NCBI GenBank assembly: GCA_947565475.1
Contig: CANOGI010000134.1
Span: 1 to 6,206 of the forward strand
Source of the DNA: an uncultured Eubacteriaceae bacterium
Lineage (GTDB): Bacteria; Bacillota; Clostridia; Lachnospirales; CAG-274
DNA length: 6,206 bases
Direction: 5' to 3'
Numbering within the stretch: the first letter of the stretch is position 1; the number at the start of each line of letters is the position of its first letter. The translations under genes and the position numbers were made by a program. Shown here piece after piece: positions 1 through 5,187 of this stretch. Under the pieces are notes generated by a model, which ran no database searches, was not told the DNA's origin, and saw only the letters and a list, made by a program, of their open reading frames with translations.

Positions 1-340
1 TCAGAGAACAGAAATCGAGAGAGGACAGGTTCTCGCTAAACCTGGTACTATCACTCCTCATACTAAATTTACAGCTCAGGTTTACGTTTTGACAGCTGAC
101 GAGGGTGGTCGTCACAAACCTTTCTTCAACAATTATCGTCCTCAGTTCTATTTTAGAACAACTGACGTTACAGGCGTTATTAATTTACCTGAAGGTACTG
201 AAATGTGTATGCCAGGAGATAACGTTGAGATGTCTGTTGAGCTTATAAGCCCTATCGCTATGGAGCAAGGCCTTCGTTTCGCTATCCGTGAGGGCGGACG
301 TACTGTTGGTTCAGGTTCTGTTGTTTCTATTATTGAATAA
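1..340 (+). CDS. tuf: Elongation factor Tu, C-terminal part (5'-truncated)
   Basis: This is the last 112 codons of EF-Tu, the GTPase that carries aminoacyl-tRNA to the ribosomal A site in the cytoplasm. The reading frame begins at base 2 and ends with TAA at 338-340. The fragment covers the end of beta-barrel domain II and all of domain III, with family hallmarks in order: ERGQVLAKPG, PHTKF, DEGGRHKPFF, YRPQFYFRTTDVTG, LPEGTEMCMPGDN and GLRFAIREGGRTVGSG. The G domain lies upstream of the window. The ending SVVSIIE is of the Bacillota type rather than the proteobacterial one. The frame is intact and a strong terminator follows 28 bases after the stop, so tuf is probably the last gene of its transcript. 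Identification is by recognition of the protein and is close to certain. Confidence 0.98.
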   Translation, partial: QRTEIERGQVLAKPGTITPHTKFTAQVYVLTADEGGRHKPFFNNYRPQFYFRTTDVTGVINLPEGTEMCMPGDNVEMSVELISPIAMEQGLRFAIREGGRTVGSGSVVSIIE

Positions 341-368
341 TATATTAAATATTATTTATTTAACTATA

Positions 369-413
369 AAAGCGGCATATTGCAAAAGTGATTTTGCGGT
401 ATGCCGCTTTTTT
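369..413 (+). terminator. Rho-independent terminator of tuf
   Basis: AAAGCGGCATA (369-379) pairs perfectly with TATGCCGCTTT (400-410). The stem continues through two T-G wobbles and six Watson-Crick pairs to a GTGA tetraloop at 388-391, and the T tract runs through 413. It stands 28 bases after the tuf stop. Confidence 0.95.
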
Positions 414-452
414 ATTTATAAGAGAGCTAAGAGAAGTTTGCCGATACAGTTA

Positions 453-539
453 ATGAACTTAAAAAAACTAAAAGGAGGCGAGCTAAAAATAATTTTATCT
501 TATCTTCTTTTGCTTTTTTCAAGTTTATTAATTGTATAG
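453..539 (+). CDS. Doubtful 28-aa hydrophobic mini-protein
   Basis: An ATG at 453 opens 28 codons ending with TAG at 537-539. The peptide has a lysine-rich head (MNLKKLKGGELK) followed by about 16 hydrophobic residues (IILSYLLLLFSSLLIV). This is the shape of a single-pass membrane peptide, as in type I toxins or small membrane regulators. Against it, no Shine-Dalgarno sequence sits at the right distance: AAGAGAAG at 429-436 is about 16 bases away. The excellent AAAGGAGG at 471-478 lies inside the ORF and has no ATG, GTG or TTG correctly placed after it. The ORF sits between the tuf terminator and repeat A1, and its stop abuts the repeat. I do not recognise it in any family. It could equally be chance hydrophobicity of T-rich DNA. 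Confidence 0.2.
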   Translation: MNLKKLKGGELKIILSYLLLLFSSLLIV

Positions 540-540
540 T
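510..540 (+). promoter_or_regulatory. Possible promoter just upstream of repeat A1
   Basis: TATAGT (535-540) differs from the -10 consensus at one base. TTGCTT (510-515) is a weak -35 at a long 19-base spacing. If used, transcription would start near 547, inside the first bases of repeat A1, and would run through the hairpin series towards the acyltransferase gene. The spacing and poor -35 keep this tentative. Confidence 0.25.
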
Positions 541-597
541 TTAACCAACAGAGGAAGTCAACCGCTTTTTAAGCGGGGGTACGTACTCTTGTATTCA
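540..597 (+). repeat. Repeat A, copy 1 (IS200/IS605 right-end-like hairpin)
   Basis: This 58-base unit matches 5188-5245 without gaps at 47 positions, in the same orientation. Invariant blocks include TTTAACC, ACAGAGGAAGTC, TTAA and CGGGGG. Its core is a hairpin, CCGCTT (562-567) / AAGCGG (571-576) with a TTT loop. The pattern of GAGGAAGYC, then a CG-rich hairpin, then GGGGG and an AC-rich tail resembles the right ends of IS200/IS605-type elements, where the omega-RNA scaffold of TnpB lies. That identity comes from memory of the motif and is an inference. No tnpA or tnpB coding remnant is visible beside it. Confidence 0.7.
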
Positions 598-636
598 AGA
601 GGAGCGCAAGCTAAATTTGAATACAAAGGTGAGTAC
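583..636 (+). other. Long hairpin capped by a GCAA tetraloop
   Basis: TTGTATTCAA (589-598) pairs perfectly with TTGAATACAA (617-626). Outside it, GTACTC (583-588) pairs with GAGTAC (631-636) across a four-base bulge. Inside, AGC (603-605) and GCT (610-612) close a GCAA loop of the GNRA class. Paired arms plus a GNRA cap suggest a folded RNA rather than coding DNA. The left arm overlaps the end of repeat A1, but the structure is absent behind the second A copy. Confidence 0.5.
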
Positions 637-641
637 TTTTG

Positions 642-675
642 CCGCGGCGTGTCGATAAAATTGACACTCTTGCGG
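642..675 (+). other. Two-tier stem-loop
   Basis: CCGC (642-645) pairs with GCGG (672-675) and GTGTC (649-653) with GACAC (663-667). An internal loop (GGC/TCTT) separates the two tiers and the apical interval is nine bases. It directly follows the GNRA hairpin and competes for base 675 with the next hairpin. Confidence 0.4.
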
Positions 676-692
676 AAAATGGTGGCATTTTC
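675..692 (+). other. Hairpin immediately 5' of repeat B1
   Basis: GAAAATG (675-681) pairs with CATTTTC (686-692) around a GTGG loop. It takes the same position relative to module B1 that the large palindrome at 4542-4581 takes relative to B2. Confidence 0.4.
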
Positions 693-694
693 TC

Positions 695-731
695 CTCAGG
701 CGACCAGAGCCCGTCTTGCGGATTTAAGTCT
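695..731 (+). repeat. Repeat B, copy 1
   Basis: This 37-base segment aligns with 4581-4618 at 32 of 38 columns with one gap, in the same orientation. The shared core is CTCAGG, then AGCCCGYCTTGCGGATTT. The core contains a small stem, CCGT (711-714) / GCGG (718-721) with a CTT loop. The second copy has CCGC, so the T-G wobble becomes a C-G pair and the fold is kept. Around copy 1 the outer arms GAC/GTC (702-704/728-730) and CCTCA/TGAGG (694-698/733-737) extend the fold. I do not recognise the family. Confidence 0.6.
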
Positions 732-792
732 GTGAGGCGAATACTTTCACCGTCGGTTACGAGAATTTTTGTGTGCGAAAATTCAAGTAGTT

Positions 793-820
793 TTGACGAC
801 AGCATTAGATTATATAACAT
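793..820 (+). promoter_or_regulatory. Weak candidate promoter before the acyltransferase gene
   Basis: TTGACG (793-798) is followed after 16 bases by TAACAT (815-820). The implied start near 827 would leave almost no leader before the ribosome binding site at 829-835, and the -10 matches only four of six positions. Transcription from further upstream, through the hairpin region, is an alternative. Confidence 0.2.
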
Positions 821-843
821 ATATTACGAAAGGGGTTATTGAT

Positions 844-1944
844 TTGCGAGAACGAGAAGAATTATTACATATAAATTCAGAAGTGTCTAAAGGGGATACG
901 CCGTCTTTATATAAAAAGAACAGAAATCCCAATATTGATTTTATTAAAATTTTTGCTGTATTTTCCGTTATCTCAGTACATTTTTTTCTTTATTCCGGCT
1001 TTTATGATCAAAAAGTAGAGGATATGTCCTATTATTTCGTTATTGTGGCGAGGACATTTTTTATGATTTGTGTTCCTTTGTTTTTGATAACATCAGGATT
1101 TTTAATGAATAAAAAAGAACTATCCAAAGGATACTATAAAGGGATTATAAAGATTATAGCCATTTATATTTTGGCGAGCGTAGCTTGCGCTATATTTAGG
1201 GTGAAATATTTATATGAAGACGCCGATGTATGGAGATGGATTAAAAATATTTTTGATTACAGCGCGGCACCATACTCATGGTATGTTGAAATGTATATAG
1301 GGTTGTTTTTGCTTATACCTTTTTTAAATTTAGCGTATAACGGACTTAAATCAAAAAAAGGAAAGCTTGTTTTAATTTTTACTTTTATCTCTTTTACGGC
1401 TTTACCGACAGTCATAAATTATAAATATAAGATTTTCCCTGATTATTGGGAGAATCTTTATCCAATTACATATTATTTTATAGGAGCTTTTTTAAGCGAG
1501 TTTAAAGTTGATATAAAGAAACGATATATTTTAATCGCTTTATTGGCGTGTCTTTTTATGTTCAGCGGGTTTAATTATTATCAAAGTGTCGCCAGCGGTA
1601 CGGGTCAAATTAAGCTTGGTATTTACAGTGATAACTGGTGCAGCTTTGAAAATCTTATTGACTCGGTTTTAGTGTTCATATTTATACAAAAGATTAATTT
1701 TGAGAGGCTTCCGGATATAATAAAGATAATATTTAAAAAATTATCGGAGCTTACTCTTGGGGTGTATTTATTGTCATATATTTTTGACACAATTTTTTAC
1801 GATCTTCTTAACGATAAAATAATGATGTTTTATGATAAAGTTCCTTTTTATTTTATTATTGTACCTATGATTTTTATATGCTCTATGGTTGGCTCTTGGG
1901 CTATAAATTTAATAATAGGTGTATTTAAAATAAACAGAAAGTAG
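844..1944 (+). CDS. Acyltransferase-3 family membrane O-acyltransferase
   Basis: This 366-residue integral membrane protein has about ten hydrophobic segments and matches the acyltransferase-3 family (Pfam Acyl_transf_3; OatA, OafB, WecH type). The family moves acyl groups, usually acetyl, across the membrane onto surface sugars or peptidoglycan. Visible hallmarks are R27-N-P-N-I-D32 leading into the first membrane helix, and K35 followed ten residues later by H46, fitting the R/K-X10-H motif that carries the essential histidine. Next come the helix VPLFLITSGFLMN and SWYVEMYIGLFLLIPFLN, an equivalent of the usual WF-LxxLYLLxP segment. The start chosen is TTG at 844, because AAAGGGG at 829-835 stands 8 bases upstream; the open frame extends back to a TTG at 769 without an RBS, and the first ATG is far too late. 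It lies 51 bases before the GT-C-like gene, probably as one operon. The target glycan is unknown. Confidence 0.85.
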   Translation: MREREELLHINSEVSKGDTPSLYKKNRNPNIDFIKIFAVFSVISVHFFLYSGFYDQKVEDMSYYFVIVARTFFMICVPLFLITSGFLMNKKELSKGYYKGIIKIIAIYILASVACAIFRVKYLYEDADVWRWIKNIFDYSAAPYSWYVEMYIGLFLLIPFLNLAYNGLKSKKGKLVLIFTFISFTALPTVINYKYKIFPDYWENLYPITYYFIGAFLSEFKVDIKKRYILIALLACLFMFSGFNYYQSVASGTGQIKLGIYSDNWCSFENLIDSVLVFIFIQKINFERLPDIIKIIFKKLSELTLGVYLLSYIFDTIFYDLLNDKIMMFYDKVPFYFIIVPMIFICSMVGSWAINLIIGVFKINRK

Positions 1945-1959
1945 TTTTGAAAGAAGTTT
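1943..1959 (+). repeat. 17-base exact repeat, copy 1
   Basis: AGTTTTGAAAGAAGTTT occurs here, overlapping the last two bases of the acyltransferase stop codon, and again at 4837-4853 on the same strand. An exact 17-mer match is unlikely by chance even in AT-rich DNA of this length. Its role is unknown; it resembles the TTTTGAAAGG in front of speD, so it may be duplicated gene-start sequence. Confidence 0.5.
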
Positions 1960-1976
1960 CTGATAAGGAAAGTTTT

Positions 1977-2024
1977 ATGGAAGGGGCTGTTGGTTATGGA
2001 GGGAAAAAAAGACGCTGGAAATAA
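1977..2024 (+). CDS. Doubtful 15-codon ORF overlapping the next gene's start
   Basis: ATG at 1977 has a good ribosome binding site (AAGGA at 1965-1969, 7 bases away). It encodes MEGAVGYGGKKRRWK and stops at 2022-2024, in a different frame from the large gene starting at 1996. It could couple translation to that gene, or it could be chance. The residues give no functional clue. Confidence 0.2.
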   Translation: MEGAVGYGGKKRRWK

Positions 2025-4467
2025 ATTGAAAAGTGTAAAAAGAAAAACAAATGATTTAAGCGGGGAAAATAGAAATGGGATTATTGATTTAATTAAAATT
2101 TTAGTCGCTATTTTAGTTTTGGCGGTATGCTTTTTTTTCGGAGGCATTTTTTTAACAAATGTATTGCTTTCTATTCCAGTGTTCGTTTTTTCTTATATGA
2201 ATGTGTTTTCTTTGGATAGTCAAAGGTTTAAAAAAAATTATATTCGGTTTTTGATTTTATCTTTAGCCATTATAGTATATTTTTTGACACTTGGGGCTCT
2301 TGGGTTTTATAACGAGGTTATCGGGGCTTATCACTATATGGCGTTTTTTACCGCCTCAGCTTTGGTTTTAGGTTTTTCTTTCGCTATAAAAAGGACAAGC
2401 CACAATATTTTTAGGGTTATATTTAAAGCTTTTATGGTTTCTGTTTTTCTTGAGATTCTGATTTTTAATTTTAATTCCTTTAAAATAAATCTTAACGATT
2501 ATACGGATGCTGTAAAGGTCTCGAAAGTGGTTTTTAATAATTTTGACGGGGAGAAATGGCAGACTGACAGCAATGATGAGGCTATTATTGAGATTTTGGG
2601 AATTGACGAGAGAATAGGAACCCTTTATTTAGACGCCAGTTCCGAAAACAGCAAAAAAATCAGGGTTAATATTGATTTTTCCGATGAGACGACAAGAGAA
2701 TACCGATACAATATAGCTTCGGGCGAGATTGTAAACGATTGCGAGGAAAGTTTTTTCATACCAATCAACGCTTCGGGAAAAGTTGGGAATTTAAAAATTA
2801 AAATAAAACCTTATGAGGGCGATGTTATAACTATTAATGAGTTGCGGTTTAATAAGGTGATACCTTTTTACTTTTCATTTTCGAGGATTTTATTTATATT
2901 GGGTGTTGCGTTTTTAAAATATCTTTTTATTGACTCAAAAAGATACTCAAAAACATTTAAGGAAAATGAGAGACTATGCGTTCTTTCGGCGAGATGGCTT
3001 ACCATTTTTTTAATAGTCGCCGCGTTTTTAATTATTATAGTTCAGAGAGATGATTTATTCTCAAATATTTTTGACGATTTTAAAACGGAAGAGGGAAATC
3101 AAATCACGAAAGAGCTTGTGGACTCATTTGAGGACGGGCGGCTGGATATTTTGGAGGAAGTTCCCGAGGAGCTTAAAAATCTTGACAATCCTTATGATGA
3201 CAGTCAGAGGAAAGGTATTTATTATTTATGGGATCATCTTTATTATGACGGGAATTATTATTCTTATTATGGAATAGCGCCGGTTATTATTTTATGTTTG
3301 CCGTTTCATCTTATTACGGGTTATTATTTTCCGTCTATATGGTGTACGTTTATATTCGGCGCCATAGGTATTTTTTTCTTGTACAAACTATATATGGAGT
3401 ATATAAAAGAATTTTTTTATGACATAAAAATAAGTTTTGCTATTATGGGGCTTATAACGCTTCAGCTTATAAGCGGAGTTTGGTTTTGTTTCGCCACGGG
3501 AAATTTTTATGAAATCGCTCAGGCCTCGGGCTTCGCTTTCGTAACTTCTGGAGGATATTTTATGCTTATAAGCGGTGTAATCGGAAAGAGGAAGATTAAT
3601 TTATTTTATTTAAGTTTATCGGCGGTTCTTCTCGCCCTCGGTGTTTTATCAAGGCCTACTCTGGCGGTTTACTGTATATGCGCTTTAATTTTTATTTTCG
3701 CCGGAATTATGAAAAAAAGAAGAGGTCTTATGTCGGAGGGGAAAAATAGAATTGGGTTTTATATAAGCTATCTTGCCGCCGCTTTTCTGCCATTTATACT
3801 AATCGGCGGGCTACAGATGATTTATAATTATTTAAGATTTGGAAATATAATGGACTTCGGGATACAGTATTCACTTACAATAAATGATTTTACTAATACG
3901 GAGTTTCACTCGCATTTCGCCGGTATAGGGTTTTATAATTATTTATTCGCTATACCGAATATCTCGCCAAGTTTTCCGTTTATATCGTCTCACGTGGAAA
4001 CGTTTAATCCAAACGGTTATTATTTCGTGGCGACGAATACCGCTATAGGGCTGTTTATTATGGCGCCCATCTGTTTTTCTTATTTTTACTCTAAAAAGGC
4101 TTACGCGGTTTCAAAAAGTGAGAATAGAAAATTATATTTTGTTATAATTTCAGCCGTCTGCGTTATAGCTCCATTAGTTATTATAGCCTCTGTTTGGGAA
4201 AGCGGGTATGGAATAAGATATAAGACGGATTTCGCGTGGCAGTTTTTAATCGGAGCTTTTACAATAGCTTTTATAATATATAAAAACTGTGAAAACGAGA
4301 ATATAAAAAAGATTATGGCGAAAGCGTTTTTCGCTTTTACGGTTTTATGTTTTATACTTAGTTTCACTCAGAGTTATACGTATATATTAAAGGCATCTCA
4401 TTTTAACCATGAGGCGCTTGATAAATATTTATACGCTTTTGAGAGAGCTTTTGAGTTTTGGAGATAA
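1996..4467 (+). CDS. Large polytopic membrane protein, GT-C glycosyltransferase-like
   Basis: This 823-residue protein has roughly 13-15 membrane segments. Residues 1-160 hold an acidic/basic head and four or five helices. About 160-288 form a soluble beta-rich insert (e.g. GTLYLDASS, KIRVNIDFS, NLKIKIKPY) resembling a carbohydrate-binding-like sandwich. Helices follow near 289-310 and 333-350, then an extracytoplasmic-type loop (350-426) rich in Asp/Glu, with LDNPYDDSQRKG (396-407) and WDHLYYDGNYYSYYG (412-426). Later come SRPTLA (552-557) and YNYLRFGNIMDFGIQY (610-625). This loop plus the RP and YNYxRFG motifs matches a poorly named bacterial family that I associate with GT-C, lipid-phosphate-sugar-dependent glycosyltransferases; that link is inference from memory. 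ATG at 1996 is chosen because AAGGGG (1981-1986) lies 9 bases upstream; the in-frame TTG at 1990 is only 3 bases from it. The O-acyltransferase next door supports a surface-glycan role. Donor and acceptor are unknown. Confidence 0.7.
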   Translation: MEGKKDAGNKLKSVKRKTNDLSGENRNGIIDLIKILVAILVLAVCFFFGGIFLTNVLLSIPVFVFSYMNVFSLDSQRFKKNYIRFLILSLAIIVYFLTLGALGFYNEVIGAYHYMAFFTASALVLGFSFAIKRTSHNIFRVIFKAFMVSVFLEILIFNFNSFKINLNDYTDAVKVSKVVFNNFDGEKWQTDSNDEAIIEILGIDERIGTLYLDASSENSKKIRVNIDFSDETTREYRYNIASGEIVNDCEESFFIPINASGKVGNLKIKIKPYEGDVITINELRFNKVIPFYFSFSRILFILGVAFLKYLFIDSKRYSKTFKENERLCVLSARWLTIFLIVAAFLIIIVQRDDLFSNIFDDFKTEEGNQITKELVDSFEDGRLDILEEVPEELKNLDNPYDDSQRKGIYYLWDHLYYDGNYYSYYGIAPVIILCLPFHLITGYYFPSIWCTFIFGAIGIFFLYKLYMEYIKEFFYDIKISFAIMGLITLQLISGVWFCFATGNFYEIAQASGFAFVTSGGYFMLISGVIGKRKINLFYLSLSAVLLALGVLSRPTLAVYCICALIFIFAGIMKKRRGLMSEGKNRIGFYISYLAAAFLPFILIGGLQMIYNYLRFGNIMDFGIQYSLTINDFTNTEFHSHFAGIGFYNYLFAIPNISPSFPFISSHVETFNPNGYYFVATNTAIGLFIMAPICFSYFYSKKAYAVSKSENRKLYFVIISAVCVIAPLVIIASVWESGYGIRYKTDFAWQFLIGAFTIAFIIYKNCENENIKKIMAKAFFAFTVLCFILSFTQSYTYILKASHFNHEALDKYLYAFERAFEFWR

Positions 4468-4509
4468 AACAGGGATATTCAATAATAGTCAAATCACTTA
4501 AAAAAAGAC

Positions 4510-4540
4510 ACTGTAAAACGCCGGTGGTTTATAGTATTTT
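4510..4540 (+). terminator. Probable terminator of the envelope operon
   Basis: ACTGTAAAAC (4510-4519) pairs with GTTTATAGT (4527-4535) with one bulged A and one G-T wobble around a seven-base loop, and is followed by ATTTT. An A-rich run precedes it. It lies 42 bases after the stop of the large membrane gene. The U tract is short, so efficiency is uncertain. Confidence 0.45.
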
Positions 4541-4541
4541 G

Positions 4542-4581
4542 GTAAGGGGGTGTGAAAAATTCATTTTTCACACCCCCTTAC
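4542..4581 (+). repeat. Perfect palindrome, 18-bp arms, TTCA loop
   Basis: GTAAGGGGGTGTGAAAAA (4542-4559) is the exact reverse complement of 4564-4581, separated only by TTCA. In RNA this is an exceptionally stable hairpin. Its GC-rich outer half contrasts with the AT-rich surroundings. No U tract follows on either strand, so it is not a classical terminator. It could block exonucleases as an mRNA 3' end, work together with the hairpin at 4510-4540, or be part of a mobile repeat, since module B2 begins at its last base. Confidence 0.9.
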
Positions 4582-4618
4582 TCAGGACGAGCAAAGCCCG
4601 CCTTGCGGATTTTAGACT
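4581..4618 (+). repeat. Repeat B, copy 2
   Basis: This is the 38-base counterpart of 695-731, with 32 identical columns and one extra base after CTCAGG. The inner stem is CCGC (4598-4601) / GCGG (4605-4608) with a CTT loop. The outer arms seen around copy 1 are not preserved here. It is fused directly to the right edge of the palindrome at 4542-4581. A GACACT hexamer occurs upstream of both copies (663-668 and 4507-4512), which may be trivial. Confidence 0.6.
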
Positions 4619-4642
4619 ACGGTGTTACATTTTTGAAGTTTA

Positions 4643-4710
4643 TTAGCAAAAATAAAATTTGAGAGAGTCTTTAATTTTCTTTCAGATAAATTTTATTTTT
4701 TAACAGCTAA
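4643..4710 (+). repeat. AT-rich inverted repeat (13-bp perfect core)
   Basis: AAAAATAAAATTT (4648-4660) is the exact reverse complement of 4688-4700. TTAGC (4643-4647) and GCTAA (4706-4710) extend the arms beyond a five-base bulge. The 27-base interior contains GAGAGAGTC. In such AT-rich DNA some inverted pairing is expected, but 13 perfect pairs plus the matching flanks are more than usual. It could be a protein-binding site or another hairpin element. Confidence 0.5.
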
Positions 4711-4836
4711 TTTGCTCTCACTTTAAGAGGGAGTTCAGCTCTCATTTAATACAAAGGGGGAGTTATCCGTTATAGGGTATATATTTTAGTGAAATCAAAA
4801 TACGAATAGTTTATGATTTAGAGCGGTTTACGGCAA

Positions 4837-4853
4837 AGTTTTGAAAGAAGTTT
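4837..4853 (+). repeat. 17-base exact repeat, copy 2
   Basis: Identical to 1943-1959. It lies 9 bases upstream of the -35 box of the candidate speD promoter. The GAAAGAAG in it would be a weak ribosome binding site, but no open frame follows: the nearest TTG leads to a stop after a few codons. Confidence 0.5.
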
Positions 4854-4862
4854 AATAAATTG

Positions 4863-4891
4863 TTGATATTTTTTTAGCTATATTGTAAAAT
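4863..4891 (+). promoter_or_regulatory. Sigma-A-type promoter, probably for speD
   Basis: TTGATA (4863-4868) and TAAAAT (4886-4891) each match the vegetative consensus at five of six positions and are separated by the ideal 17 bases. An AT-rich stretch lies upstream. This is the best promoter in the window. Transcription would start near 4898, giving a leader of about 390 bases before speD. No other + strand gene lies between, so speD and the decarboxylase are the likely targets. Confidence 0.6.
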
Positions 4892-5091
4892 ATAAAATAG
4901 GAGTTTTTTATTTATTGAAATATGTTAATATTAATAGTCAATAAATTTGGAAGCGAACAAGTTTAGGAAACACCGACAAATTAAAAGTAAAAATAATTTT
5001 AGCAGGAGCGTGCGAATGGTCAGTGCTCTCGCTACGCAAAAGTTGGCTAAAAGCCGCCCGCACATCTTTGCGGCACCTATTTAGCGGAAGT

Positions 5092-5110
5092 GTGGGATTT
5101 TTAATCCCAC
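5092..5110 (+). other. Perfect 8-bp hairpin in the speD leader
   Basis: GTGGGATT (5092-5099) and AATCCCAC (5103-5110) pair around TTT. No T run follows, so it is a structural hairpin rather than a terminator by itself. Confidence 0.6.
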
Positions 5111-5114
5111 TTAA

Positions 5115-5151
5115 ACGAAAACGCTTTTTCGTCAGGAGCGTATTTTTTCGT
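5115..5151 (+). promoter_or_regulatory. Possible attenuator: two mutually exclusive hairpins
   Basis: ACGAAAA (5115-5121) can pair with TTTTCGT at 5126-5132, making a short hairpin. Alternatively it can pair with the second TTTTCGT at 5145-5151; in that fold CGCT (5122-5125) also pairs with AGCG (5137-5140), giving a longer hairpin that takes in the T6 run (5143-5148). Two alternative partners for one arm, upstream of a biosynthetic operon, is the layout of a transcription attenuator. The pairing is seen; the regulation and any ligand are inferred. Confidence 0.35.
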
Positions 5152-5187
5152 TAAATTATTTTTATTTCCTCTTTGTGCGGTATTTCC

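Larger units (their letters stand above)
341..843 (+). other. Gene-poor interval between tuf and the envelope operon
   Basis: About 500 bases with no convincing protein gene. In order it holds the tuf terminator, the doubtful 28-codon ORF, repeat A1, a GNRA-capped hairpin, a two-tier stem-loop, a small hairpin, repeat B1 and the ribosome binding site of the acyltransferase gene. The 540-737 part is richer in GC and in paired segments than the flanks. Open frames across it on both strands lack start signals and family resemblance. Confidence 0.6.

Noticed and set aside
661..689. TTGACA at 661-666, a perfect -35 hexamer.
   Set aside because: No acceptable -10 lies 16-18 bases downstream, and the hexamer is part of the GTGTC/GACAC stem.
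532..842. Open frames of 60-70 codons on both strands across the hairpin region.
   Set aside because: They lack start signals, overlap each other, and follow repeats A and B; shared peptides such as ARLAD come from repeat B being open in that frame, not from homologous proteins.
769..843. Extension of the acyltransferase to the TTG at 769, adding 25 residues.
   Set aside because: No ribosome binding site precedes 769, the added residues do not resemble the family, and TTG 844 has AAAGGGG at 8 bases.
4458..4646. 62-codon + strand frame overlapping the end of the large membrane gene.
   Set aside because: It runs through a terminator-like hairpin, the palindrome and repeat B2, with no protein-like composition.
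4922..4966. 14-codon ORF from ATG 4922.
   Set aside because: The nearest AGGAG is 18 bases upstream, too far for initiation, and no function can be read from it.
4931..5065. Minus-strand 44-codon ORF (ATG at 5065, stop at 4931-4933) with a hydrophobic, leucine-rich stretch.
   Set aside because: It is antisense to the folded speD leader, has only a weak AGGTG-like site upstream, no recognisable family, and its frame runs through hairpin sequence; more likely a by-product of a structured repeat.
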